Source of the DNA: an uncultured Pirellulaceae bacterium
GTDB lineage: Bacteria > Planctomycetota > Planctomycetia > Pirellulales > Pirellulaceae
Length of the DNA stretch: 5,991 nt
Assembly: GCA_934278005.1 (NCBI GenBank)
Contig: CAKQWG010000183.1
Location: 1 to 5,991, forward strand
Reading direction: 5' to 3'
How positions within the stretch are numbered: position 1 is the stretch's first letter; each line of letters starts with the position of its first letter. The notes under the pieces are model-generated. The model searched no databases, was not told where the DNA came from, and was given only the letters and a program-made list of their open reading frames with translations. Positions 1 to 5,382 of the stretch are shown piece after piece. Position numbers and translations under genes: made by a program.

Positions 1-69
1 GAAGCTGACGCCACGCATTGCAAGCTAGAAGCTTACGCCACGCGCGCAAGCTAGAAGCTTACGCCACTT
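1..69. repeat. Tandem 26-27 bp hairpin-forming repeat (about 2.6 copies)
   Basis: Three consecutive units start at 1, 28 and 54. Each begins GAAGCT(T/G)ACGCCAC, and the first two end GCAAGCTA. Unit 1 is 27 bp, unit 2 is 26 bp and unit 3 stops after about 16 bp, just before the stop codon of the glutathione peroxidase gene at 76-78. Each unit junction makes a perfect small inverted repeat, AAGCT-AGA-AGCTT, at 22-34 and 48-60. The second one extends with GCG (44-46) pairing to CGC (62-64) across one C/A mismatch. The array may continue to the left of the window. It lies 3' of a minus-strand gene, so it could act as a transcript end or be a dispersed intergenic repeat; I infer either from position only. 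The spacing is too short and the copies too few for CRISPR. Confidence 0.75.
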
Positions 70-75
70 AAGTAG

Positions 76-702
76 CTACTTGTCAGCCAGCAGGGCTTTC
101 ACGGCGGCGACAAACTCGGCGTCATCGGGAGTGGTCTTGGGCGCAAAGCGCGCTACGGGCTGTCCCTCGCGATTGATCAAAAACTTCTCAAAATTCCATT
201 TGATCTTCCCAGCTCCGGCAGGTTTCAGGTCGAGCTTGGTGAGTTGCTTGTACAGCTCGCACGCGCCATCACCGTTGACTTCGACCTTGTCAAACATATC
301 GAAGGTGACACCGTAATTTTTGGTGCAGAATTCTGATATCTCTTTAGCTGATCCAGGCTCCTGCTTTCCAAATTGATTGCAGGGGAAACCCAGCACGACC
401 AAGCCCTGATCCTTGTGCTTTTCGTAGAGCTCTTGCAAGCCGGCATACTGAGGCGTCAGACCGCACTCGCTGGCCGTGTTGACGATCAATACGACTTTGC
501 CTTTGTACTTGGACAGGTCGACTTTCTCGCCGCCGAGCGATTTCATCGATCGATCTAGGGCTGAAGTCGTATCGACGTTGACTGGCTGCTTGTCGTCAGC
601 TGTGGATTGCGACGGCAGACACGCGGCGCTGAGCAGGCTCAGCCCACCGGCCAGCACTGCTAGACGACAGACACCAAAAAGAGAATTAACGACGTGGCGC
701 AT
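76..702 (-). CDS. Exported glutathione peroxidase family protein (Cys-type thiol peroxidase)
   Basis: This 208-residue protein should reduce hydrogen peroxide or organic hydroperoxides; Cys-type family members usually take electrons from thioredoxin rather than glutathione. Residues 1-28 form an export signal: basic start, hydrophobic core, then LLSAAC, which fits a lipobox with Cys28 as lipidation site, so the enzyme may be anchored in the envelope. The family core spans about residues 47-205. The peroxidatic Cys80 lies in NTASECGLTPQY and is encoded by TGC, so this is not a selenoprotein. The signature LGFPCNQFGKQEPG supplies Gln114, and WNF supplies Trp169 and Asn170, completing the catalytic tetrad. 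Cys126, 46 residues after Cys80, matches the resolving Cys of two-Cys enzymes such as yeast Gpx3. The ATG at 700-702 is chosen because AAAGG lies 7 nt upstream and the hydrophobic signal then starts properly; the ATG at 742-744 overlaps the -10 box. The family call is firm; lipidation and reductant are inferred. Confidence 0.95.
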   Translation of the reverse strand: MRHVVNSLFGVCRLAVLAGGLSLLSAACLPSQSTADDKQPVNVDTTSALDRSMKSLGGEKVDLSKYKGKVVLIVNTASECGLTPQYAGLQELYEKHKDQGLVVLGFPCNQFGKQEPGSAKEISEFCTKNYGVTFDMFDKVEVNGDGACELYKQLTKLDLKPAGAGKIKWNFEKFLINREGQPVARFAPKTTPDDAEFVAAVKALLADK

Positions 703-709
703 GGCAAGA

Positions 710-714
710 CCTTT
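710..714 (-). promoter_or_regulatory. Ribosome binding site that fixes the glutathione peroxidase start
   Basis: On the minus strand AAAGG sits 7 nt before the ATG at 702. No comparable site precedes the in-frame ATG at 744, so this site decides for the shorter 208-residue product. Confidence 0.6.
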
Positions 715-742
715 GTAAGGAATTCTGGGGAAGACTAGGGAC

Positions 743-751
743 ATTATACCA
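743..751 (-). promoter_or_regulatory. Extended -10 promoter for the glutathione peroxidase gene
   Basis: The minus strand reads TGGTATAAT: a perfect TATAAT (743-748) preceded by the TGn element of extended -10 promoters. No clear -35 match lies 16-18 bp further upstream, which is common when the TGn element is present. Transcription would start near 736, giving a leader of about 34 nt before the ATG at 702. The upstream ATG at 742-744 would then not be on the transcript. The placement also implies that the gene is transcribed separately from the large gene upstream of it. Confidence 0.6.
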
Positions 752-833
752 CCTGTCCGGATTAGTGCTCTACTGAGGTTTGCCCGAATGTGAGTTCAAC
801 TGCGGCTGGCCAGTGTAAGCAGGAATGGATCGA

Positions 834-3800
834 TCAAAAGCTTCTAGTGGCTGGCGGAGATTCCTTGTTGTCACCACCGCCGAACAGTTTTTTAGGCAGT
901 CCGAACAGGTCGAAATCCAGAGTGGGAAGTAGCCCCGGGAGCTGCGGTTCGGCTTGTACGGCCAACGGCTGCAGCTCCAGTTCGAAGGTGCCTACCAAAG
1001 CCAAACTGTTGGTTTGTTGTGTCAAATGAACGCGGCCGCCACGAAACCAATCGATCCATGGGGCAGAGTAGTCGGCTGGCGGCAGCGGCTTACCACGCGC
1101 ATCGAACGTGGCCTGCGACCATGCGGTACTGGTCCACCATCCGTTTTGGCCGCCGGCCAGTGGTTCGAACTGGTAGGTGCCGCCCAGGGGGCACTGCAGA
1201 CGCACATCGAGTAGCCGCTGTGCGACCGCCAAGCAGTCAGGCCCTGGGACACGCAGTTGTTGATGGATCGCGTCCAGGAGCCGCGCATTGCCCTGCGATG
1301 CCTTCCACGCCCGCGCATACCACTGCTGATTGATCCAAGTGGCCAGTTGCGATCCATTTAGATTGGCCACTTTGGCGCGGACCTGCGCTAAATCATCGGT
1401 CTGCATAACGCCCAACTGAGGGATGGCTTGAACCAAGATCGACCGATCGAAGGACATCAAACTGAACTGGCCATCCTGCCAGCGCCACAGGCCACCCAGC
1501 AGCCGCGTAAAGCCGGCCGCATCGGGGCGCCCCAGGCCAATCCCCAAAGGCAATTGCTCGATGATCCCCGGCTTCGGCCAGCCGCCGACATAAGCCGGTG
1601 CCGCCCGCAGAGCTTGGAGCGTTTTGATCAAGCCCTGCGTATCCTCCGGGGCGGGCGGGATCATATCCTTGACACCACCGAACAGATGGTAGTCGCTGGA
1701 AACAATGCCTAGCGTATTGCCGCCCCGCACGTGGGCTTGTAAAGAGGCTGCGTCATCGGCAGGCAACTTCAACTCTATCGGTGTTGGAGCTCCTAATTGT
1801 CGTGCGATCCAGCCATACTTCTGTGCTTCAAAGGGAGCTACATAAGCTTCCACGGCTACCTGTTCGGTGCGATTCCCGTCGGCGCGAAAGCGGCGCAATC
1901 CCAGCAGCAGCGGGTCCATGTGCCTCCACTGGTCTTGATAAAACCGGGCCGTGTTGGCGTACTGCTCGGCCTCGGCTTGGTTAACTGACTGCAAATCGAC
2001 ATCGGCAATCGGCAGGAAGCTGCCGCGGGCGCCGCGCAGAGAGTCGATCCAGCCATTATCAGTGCGGAGGGTTCGCGCGCCGTCGACTCGCTGGTCGAAC
2101 CAAGGAGCGAGCAGGCCCTGAGCCTTGAGGCCGTCCAGGTCGCGACTCCCTTCTAAACCTTCACTGACGGCCACGGCCGTGGCGACTTCTGCAATCTCCA
2201 GGTGCGCGATGGCGGACAGGCGACGTCGCAATTCAATCTGATAGTGCGGGCTGACCAGCCGGTGGAAGAATTCGGGAGAGAGGTAGGCGAAGACCGAATA
2301 GTTATTGGCGTCAGGCATCCAGGAGCGAGCCCAGCGGAACGACGGTGTGTCCGCTAGCGCGGGTGCACCATCGGCGACTTCCAAGAATCGTTGCACCAAG
2401 GTCTGGCTGGTTGTGATGAAAATATAGTTTCCCTCGCTGACAAGGAACGAGCGAATGCGATTGTCCGGTGTGCTTAGCAACGCCACTTGGCGACCGGCGA
2501 TAGTAACGTTGGCGAGTCGCGCGTCGGGGTTATTAGCTAGCGCGGCTTTGCGATCCGACTCCATCGAGCCACGCAGTAGCTGAGGATTACTGGCTAAAAA
2601 AAGGACGCCCAAGCTGGCTCCCTCCTTCATATATAAATCCGTTCCAATGATGGCCATGTCCTGCACCAATTTGTCACCAAACATCTTGGCGATTGAGGTC
2701 AGCTTGGTAGCCAGCATGCGCTCCATGCGTGCCGAAGCGTCGTAGTTGAATCCGCGCAGCAGTACCGACTGAGCGATGTCTCCTCCGTAACGCTCCGCCA
2801 ACTCTTGGAACCAGACATAGTTGGAGAAACTGCCAAAGCGCAGGTAGAAGCATTCCGGCGGTACGTGCGTAGCTAGTGATTCGATAACCACGTCGGCCGG
2901 CACCGGGGGGAGCACGGTCGGCTGCCACAGCGGTTCGGCGGGAAGCGGCAGAGTTGGCGCAGCTGCTGGGGCGGGCGCGGTCAGTAGTTCGTCTAAAATC
3001 TCCTCCCGCAGCGGCTCGATCGCGGCCAGCAGCGCCAGGGTCTTCAGCGGCTGAGCGAGCTCGGGGGACTCGGCAGCTGGTTGCTTGGGCGGCTCAGTGA
3101 GCGGCCGGTCAACCGGCTCAGGGGACTGAGGCTGGAGTTCAACCGGCGGCAGTCCCAAGCGAGCTCCCAGAATGGCGACGAGTGTCTTATGAACCAACTT
3201 GGGGAATTCATCTTCGGCCAATGCCCGTCGGGCCGCTTGAGTGTAGGCCGTCCACCAGCCGCTGAGCAGCACCGCGTGGCTCATTCCGCCACCCGCCGCC
3301 GCAACGTCGTCGGCGGCCGCGGGGTCTATCCGCACCTGTTGGTCGATGTCGCCCGAGAGCCGCACGTCGATCGGCTCGCCGCCTCGAAACAACGCCCAAA
3401 CGGTAATGCCAACCGGGACCTGGCGCTTCTCGGCCGGTCCGCGGACCACGTTGCGCAGGCGATCGATCAATCCGCCACGCCGCCCAATGGCAGGCACCGC
3501 CGGCGCGGGCTGGGCTATTTCGACTTCCACCGTCCGGATCTCCAATGCCGGATAAAAAAGACGCCCACTGCTATCGCTGACTAGGACACGTGGTGGCTGG
3601 CTACTTGAGCCGGGCGGCAAGGGCAACTCAAGCCGCAGTACACCGAACGGTTCAGCCGCCATGGCAATTGGCGGCAGCGGACGGGCCGCAGCGCCCGGCG
3701 GGGCGCCACGAGGAGGTTCCTGTCCATAGACAGTCGCGATGCCGCTGGCTCCTAGCAAACACAAGGCTGCCAGCAGTCCAGCACGTTCGGAAATAAAAGT

Positions 3801-3839
3801 GGGGATAAATAGCGGCGACAACATCGGAAACGTTTTCAT
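834..3839 (-). CDS. Large secreted protein of unknown function (1001 aa)
   Basis: I do not recognise a named family with confidence; the style recalls conserved hypothetical proteins of planctomycetes. Residues 1-39 look like a signal peptide with a long N-region, a hydrophobic core at about 21-36 and cleavage near VYG/QE. Residues 40-60 are Pro/Ala/Gly-rich. About 64-230 is a mixed domain with beta-like stretches. About 231-318 is a Pro/Ala/Glu-rich linker interrupted by a helix at about 262-287. The most structured part begins at about 319 with a PPECFYLRFGSFSNYVWF segment and runs to about 560. It alternates hydrophobic strands with helices, weakly resembling secreted DUF3352-type proteins; that is a guess. 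The C-terminal third is rich in Trp and Gln, including WINQQWYARAW at 835-845 and WIDWFRGGR at 928-936. Only three Cys follow the signal (330, 869, 883). No catalytic motif or further membrane span is evident. The ATG at 3839 lacks a clear Shine-Dalgarno; Met6 is an alternative start. The reading frame is unbroken, so it is surely a gene. Confidence 0.9.
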   Translation of the reverse strand: MKTFPMLSPLFIPTFISERAGLLAALCLLGASGIATVYGQEPPRGAPPGAAARPLPPIAMAAEPFGVLRLELPLPPGSSSQPPRVLVSDSSGRLFYPALEIRTVEVEIAQPAPAVPAIGRRGGLIDRLRNVVRGPAEKRQVPVGITVWALFRGGEPIDVRLSGDIDQQVRIDPAAADDVAAAGGGMSHAVLLSGWWTAYTQAARRALAEDEFPKLVHKTLVAILGARLGLPPVELQPQSPEPVDRPLTEPPKQPAAESPELAQPLKTLALLAAIEPLREEILDELLTAPAPAAAPTLPLPAEPLWQPTVLPPVPADVVIESLATHVPPECFYLRFGSFSNYVWFQELAERYGGDIAQSVLLRGFNYDASARMERMLATKLTSIAKMFGDKLVQDMAIIGTDLYMKEGASLGVLFLASNPQLLRGSMESDRKAALANNPDARLANVTIAGRQVALLSTPDNRIRSFLVSEGNYIFITTSQTLVQRFLEVADGAPALADTPSFRWARSWMPDANNYSVFAYLSPEFFHRLVSPHYQIELRRRLSAIAHLEIAEVATAVAVSEGLEGSRDLDGLKAQGLLAPWFDQRVDGARTLRTDNGWIDSLRGARGSFLPIADVDLQSVNQAEAEQYANTARFYQDQWRHMDPLLLGLRRFRADGNRTEQVAVEAYVAPFEAQKYGWIARQLGAPTPIELKLPADDAASLQAHVRGGNTLGIVSSDYHLFGGVKDMIPPAPEDTQGLIKTLQALRAAPAYVGGWPKPGIIEQLPLGIGLGRPDAAGFTRLLGGLWRWQDGQFSLMSFDRSILVQAIPQLGVMQTDDLAQVRAKVANLNGSQLATWINQQWYARAWKASQGNARLLDAIHQQLRVPGPDCLAVAQRLLDVRLQCPLGGTYQFEPLAGGQNGWWTSTAWSQATFDARGKPLPPADYSAPWIDWFRGGRVHLTQQTNSLALVGTFELELQPLAVQAEPQLPGLLPTLDFDLFGLPKKLFGGGDNKESPPATRSF
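838..847 (-). repeat. Inverted partial copy of the 1-69 repeat core inside the gene end
   Basis: The plus strand reads AAGCTTCTAG, the exact reverse complement of the CTAGAAGCTT found at 25-34 and 51-60 of the tandem array. It lies in the last codons of the 1001-residue gene, immediately before its stop codon (834-836). Only 10 bp match, so chance is possible; placement at a gene end, like the full array, is what makes it notable. Confidence 0.3.
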
Positions 3840-3865
3840 AAGAGTAAACGGTGGACGCTACTCAT
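3836..3865 (-). other. Possible nine-codon leader ORF overlapping the start of the 1001-aa gene
   Basis: On the minus strand an ATG at 3863-3865 opens a short frame encoding MSSVHRLLL. It ends with TGA at 3836-3838, overlapping the ATG of the large gene in the pattern ATGA. The ATGA overlap is typical of translationally coupled genes, and the large gene itself has no clear Shine-Dalgarno. The short frame is preceded by a G-rich stretch (GGCGGG) about 8 nt upstream. This is read directly from the sequence, but whether it is translated is unknown; frames this short arise easily by chance. Confidence 0.25.
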
Positions 3866-4089
3866 GGTACGGCCCGCCGCACCGGCAAACAAGCCGCGCT
3901 GGCTGGAGCGCAGCCTGCCAATAGCAAAGAATACCGACGCCGAGCGGTCGCCGTCGGGCTAACCACAGGGCTCAAGGCCTACGCCTTTGTCCCCCATCCG
4001 GATCGATTTTATGAGAGGCAGTTCTGAGAGGGACTCGCCATGACGACCCATGGCCGAGCTACTTTACTGATCTTCCAGCCAATAATGGA
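3840..4089. other. Intergenic region between the propeller gene and the 1001-aa gene
   Basis: These 250 bp carry no credible protein gene longer than the nine-codon leader. On the minus strand, TTGTTT and TACCAT stand 17 bp apart just before the leader ORF and could be a weak promoter for the large gene; each matches its consensus poorly. A GC-rich hairpin at 3934-3957 and a weak five-pair hairpin at 3974-3987 are the only structures I see. From 3958 to the propeller stop codon at 4090 nothing else stands out. Confidence 0.5.
3920..3957 (-). terminator. Possible intrinsic terminator downstream of the propeller gene
   Basis: CCGACG at 3934-3939 pairs perfectly with CGTCGG at 3952-3957. Inside, after one C/C mismatch, CGA (3941-3943) pairs with TCG (3948-3950) around a GCGG loop. 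On the minus strand the hairpin is followed by TATTCTTTGCTATT, which is T-rich but not a clean T run. It lies about 130 bp past the propeller stop codon. The structure is certain from sequence; its role as terminator is only plausible. Confidence 0.35.
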
Positions 4090-5097
4090 TCACCGGTCCC
4101 GCCCGGGCTGGGCGGCGATCGCCTTCCCGTCGGTTGACAAGATCTGTGTGTTGGTCAACGAGTTACCAAAGCGCTGGAAATCCTCAAAGGTCCACACCAC
4201 GCGTTTATCGCGCGTGATTTCGATGACCTGCGGTTGACCTTCGCCCGCGTGGCAATTGCCAAACACAATGTTGCCGTTGGGCAGATGCTGAACGGTGGTG
4301 ATCCAGGCTAAGGTGATGTTCGGCAGATCCGACGGTTGCAACTGCCAGACAATCTCCTTGTCAGGCGTGACCTCCAGTATGCGATGTCCGTTGCCAGTGG
4401 TCAGCAGCGTATTGCCATTTTCCAATCGCAAGGCAGCGAAACACTGATTTCCGAATGCTTCTGGTCCGTGGCCATCAGCGGGCTGTTGGCCAAACATAGG
4501 GACGCTGTATTCCCACACAACTTCGCCATCCGGTGAGTACTCGCGCACTAGGCCGTCTGCTTCATGGCATACCAGCAAATTGCCCTTGGGCAATTGTCGA
4601 ACCAGACGCGTGTCGCGGTGCGGATGGGAGCTGGCAACGGACAACTGCACCTGATGCACGATCTTGCCCGACGCGTCGACTTCAATCACCCGCGGAATAC
4701 CACTTTCGGCGATCATCGTATGACCATTGTCCAGTCGCTGAAATGCATGGACTTCCACCGTGCGTCCCGCGTTGCCCGCCGACTTGGCGGCATCGTATAG
4801 CCAAACTTGCTTGTTGGTCTGTGGATCGATTTCTACGATCGTCGTCCAATTGGTTTGCAGCAGCACATGGCCGTTGTCGAGCATGTGCAGATCGTGAAGT
4901 GGGCCGATCTTCATCTCCCACTGGGTAGCTCCCGTTTCGTCGATAATCGCAATCCGCTCGCGTGAAGAATCGGCCGTCAGCAAACGATGCGCGGGCCCGG
5001 CGGCGCCGGCCACGCCGATCGCAAGGCTGCTCAGCAGACAAGAGGTGAGGCCGCGGATGACGAGTGCAGCTAAGTGGACTTGCAGTTGTGAACGCAT
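4090..5097 (-). CDS. Secreted PQQ-like beta-propeller protein
   Basis: This 335-residue protein has a signal peptide at about residues 1-33 (hydrophobic stretches, then VAGA/AG) and is otherwise built from repeats of about 45-50 residues. Each repeat has a turn (DNGH 74-77, DNGH 123-126, PKGN 170-173, ENGN 226-229, PNGN 273-276), then a strand, then a V(I/R)E-type strand, a D-G/K turn and IVW or VVW. I count about six blades: 36-64, 65-102, 115-150, 163-198, 216-254 and 262-304. The C-terminal tail may close the ring with the N-terminus. The pattern matches PQQ-like and arylsulfotransferase-like propellers, but no enzymatic domain is attached, so a binding or scaffold role outside the cytoplasm is inferred. 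The ATG at 5095-5097 is chosen because AGGAA lies 7 nt upstream and the signal begins there; a longer frame from a TTG at 5244 has no ribosome site and a non-signal N-terminus. It is transcribed divergently from the VWA gene. Confidence 0.9.
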   Translation of the reverse strand: MRSQLQVHLAALVIRGLTSCLLSSLAIGVAGAAGPAHRLLTADSSRERIAIIDETGATQWEMKIGPLHDLHMLDNGHVLLQTNWTTIVEIDPQTNKQVWLYDAAKSAGNAGRTVEVHAFQRLDNGHTMIAESGIPRVIEVDASGKIVHQVQLSVASSHPHRDTRLVRQLPKGNLLVCHEADGLVREYSPDGEVVWEYSVPMFGQQPADGHGPEAFGNQCFAALRLENGNTLLTTGNGHRILEVTPDKEIVWQLQPSDLPNITLAWITTVQHLPNGNIVFGNCHAGEGQPQVIEITRDKRVVWTFEDFQRFGNSLTNTQILSTDGKAIAAQPGRDR

Positions 5098-5104
5098 GGT
5101 GGGA

Positions 5105-5109
5105 TTCCT
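5105..5109 (-). promoter_or_regulatory. Ribosome binding site that fixes the propeller gene start
   Basis: On the minus strand AGGAA lies 7 nt before the ATG at 5097. This supports the 335-residue product over a 384-residue product beginning at the TTG codon at 5244. Confidence 0.55.
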
Positions 5110-5282
5110 GGGATAAATAAACGAGCAAAGTGCAGCGTTGGCTTGCAAAGATCTTAGTTGCCGACTGATTGTGCTGAAACCCGAAAGATGTTGCTGAAAG
5201 CGTCTCTGCTGTGGGGCGAGCGGATCAGGAGGAGCGCCTTTCAAACAAGACGTTCACTCAACAGATGTCGTCCTCATCAAAG

Positions 5283-5294
5283 ATTTGTGCAAAT
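5283..5294. promoter_or_regulatory. Candidate operator: ATTTG-TG-CAAAT inverted repeat
   Basis: Five-base arms pair perfectly around a 2-nt centre, in a locally AT-rich patch 43 bp upstream of the VWA gene's -10 box, between two divergent genes. Size and position suit a dimeric regulator, but short palindromes are common by chance and there is no second copy in the region. Confidence 0.25.
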
Positions 5295-5336
5295 TCGTTC
5301 GGCTTTCGGAAACTCAGGTCGCCCCGCCAGCGTTTA

Positions 5337-5342
5337 TATAAT
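5337..5342 (+). promoter_or_regulatory. -10 box of the VWA gene promoter
   Basis: A perfect TATAAT lies 38 bp upstream of the first ATG of the VWA gene, in an AT-rich stretch following GC-rich DNA. No good -35 element is seen at the usual distance. Transcription would start near 5349, leaving a leader of about 30 nt that contains the GGGAG ribosome site. Confidence 0.45.
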
Positions 5343-5371
5343 AGGTAGCGGCGGCACGAACCTTTTCTGTT

Positions 5372-5376
5372 GGGAG
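5372..5376 (+). promoter_or_regulatory. Ribosome binding site of the VWA gene
   Basis: GGGAG is 3 nt from the ATG at 5380 and 6 nt from the adjacent in-frame ATG at 5383. The second distance is closer to optimal, so 5383 is preferred; the two products differ by one Met. Confidence 0.55.
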
Positions 5377-5382
5377 TACATG

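Larger units (their letters stand above)
5098..5379. other. Divergent intergenic region between the propeller and VWA genes
   Basis: These 282 bp separate two genes that point away from each other, so promoters for both should lie here. The VWA side has a clear TATAAT at 5337-5342. For the propeller gene I find only weak -10 candidates on the minus strand, such as TAAGAT at 5151-5156, with no good -35 partner. A 12-bp inverted repeat at 5283-5294 lies between the two. No RNA gene or further coding frame is apparent. Confidence 0.6.

Noticed and set aside
1..69. CRISPR array
   Set aside because: The copies are directly adjacent with no 25-40 bp unique spacers, only 2-3 are present, and no cas gene is seen.
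463..465. Selenocysteine at the peroxidatic position
   Set aside because: The codon on the minus strand is TGC, an ordinary Cys codon.
703..744. Fourteen-residue N-terminal extension of the glutathione peroxidase
   Set aside because: Its ATG overlaps a perfect TATAAT, lacks a ribosome site and would put a non-signal segment before the export signal.
3081..3584. Plus-strand frame of 167 residues
   Set aside because: It lies entirely antisense to the Pro/Ala-rich linker and N-terminal part of the 1001-aa gene, is rich in Arg/Pro/Gln and has no domain pattern; a GC-driven shadow.
3974..3987. AAGGC-CTAC-GCCTT hairpin as terminator of the propeller gene
   Set aside because: Only five base pairs and no T run on the minus strand side.
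4533..4928. Plus-strand frame of 131 residues
   Set aside because: Antisense to the propeller gene, Arg/Cys-rich composition typical of a shadow frame.
5035..5049. Lipobox (LTSC) in the propeller signal peptide
   Set aside because: The Cys at residue 20 is preceded by an Arg within the hydrophobic stretch and is followed by another hydrophobic run with a better signal peptidase I site near residue 32.
4682..5128. Minus-strand frame of 148 residues in another phase of the propeller gene
   Set aside because: Same strand but shifted frame over the propeller gene, with low-complexity Arg-rich sequence and no motif; a shadow rather than an overlapping gene.
5098..5244. Forty-nine-residue N-terminal extension of the propeller protein
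   Set aside because: It starts at TTG with no Shine-Dalgarno and delays the signal peptide; the ATG at 5097 has AGGAA at a good distance.
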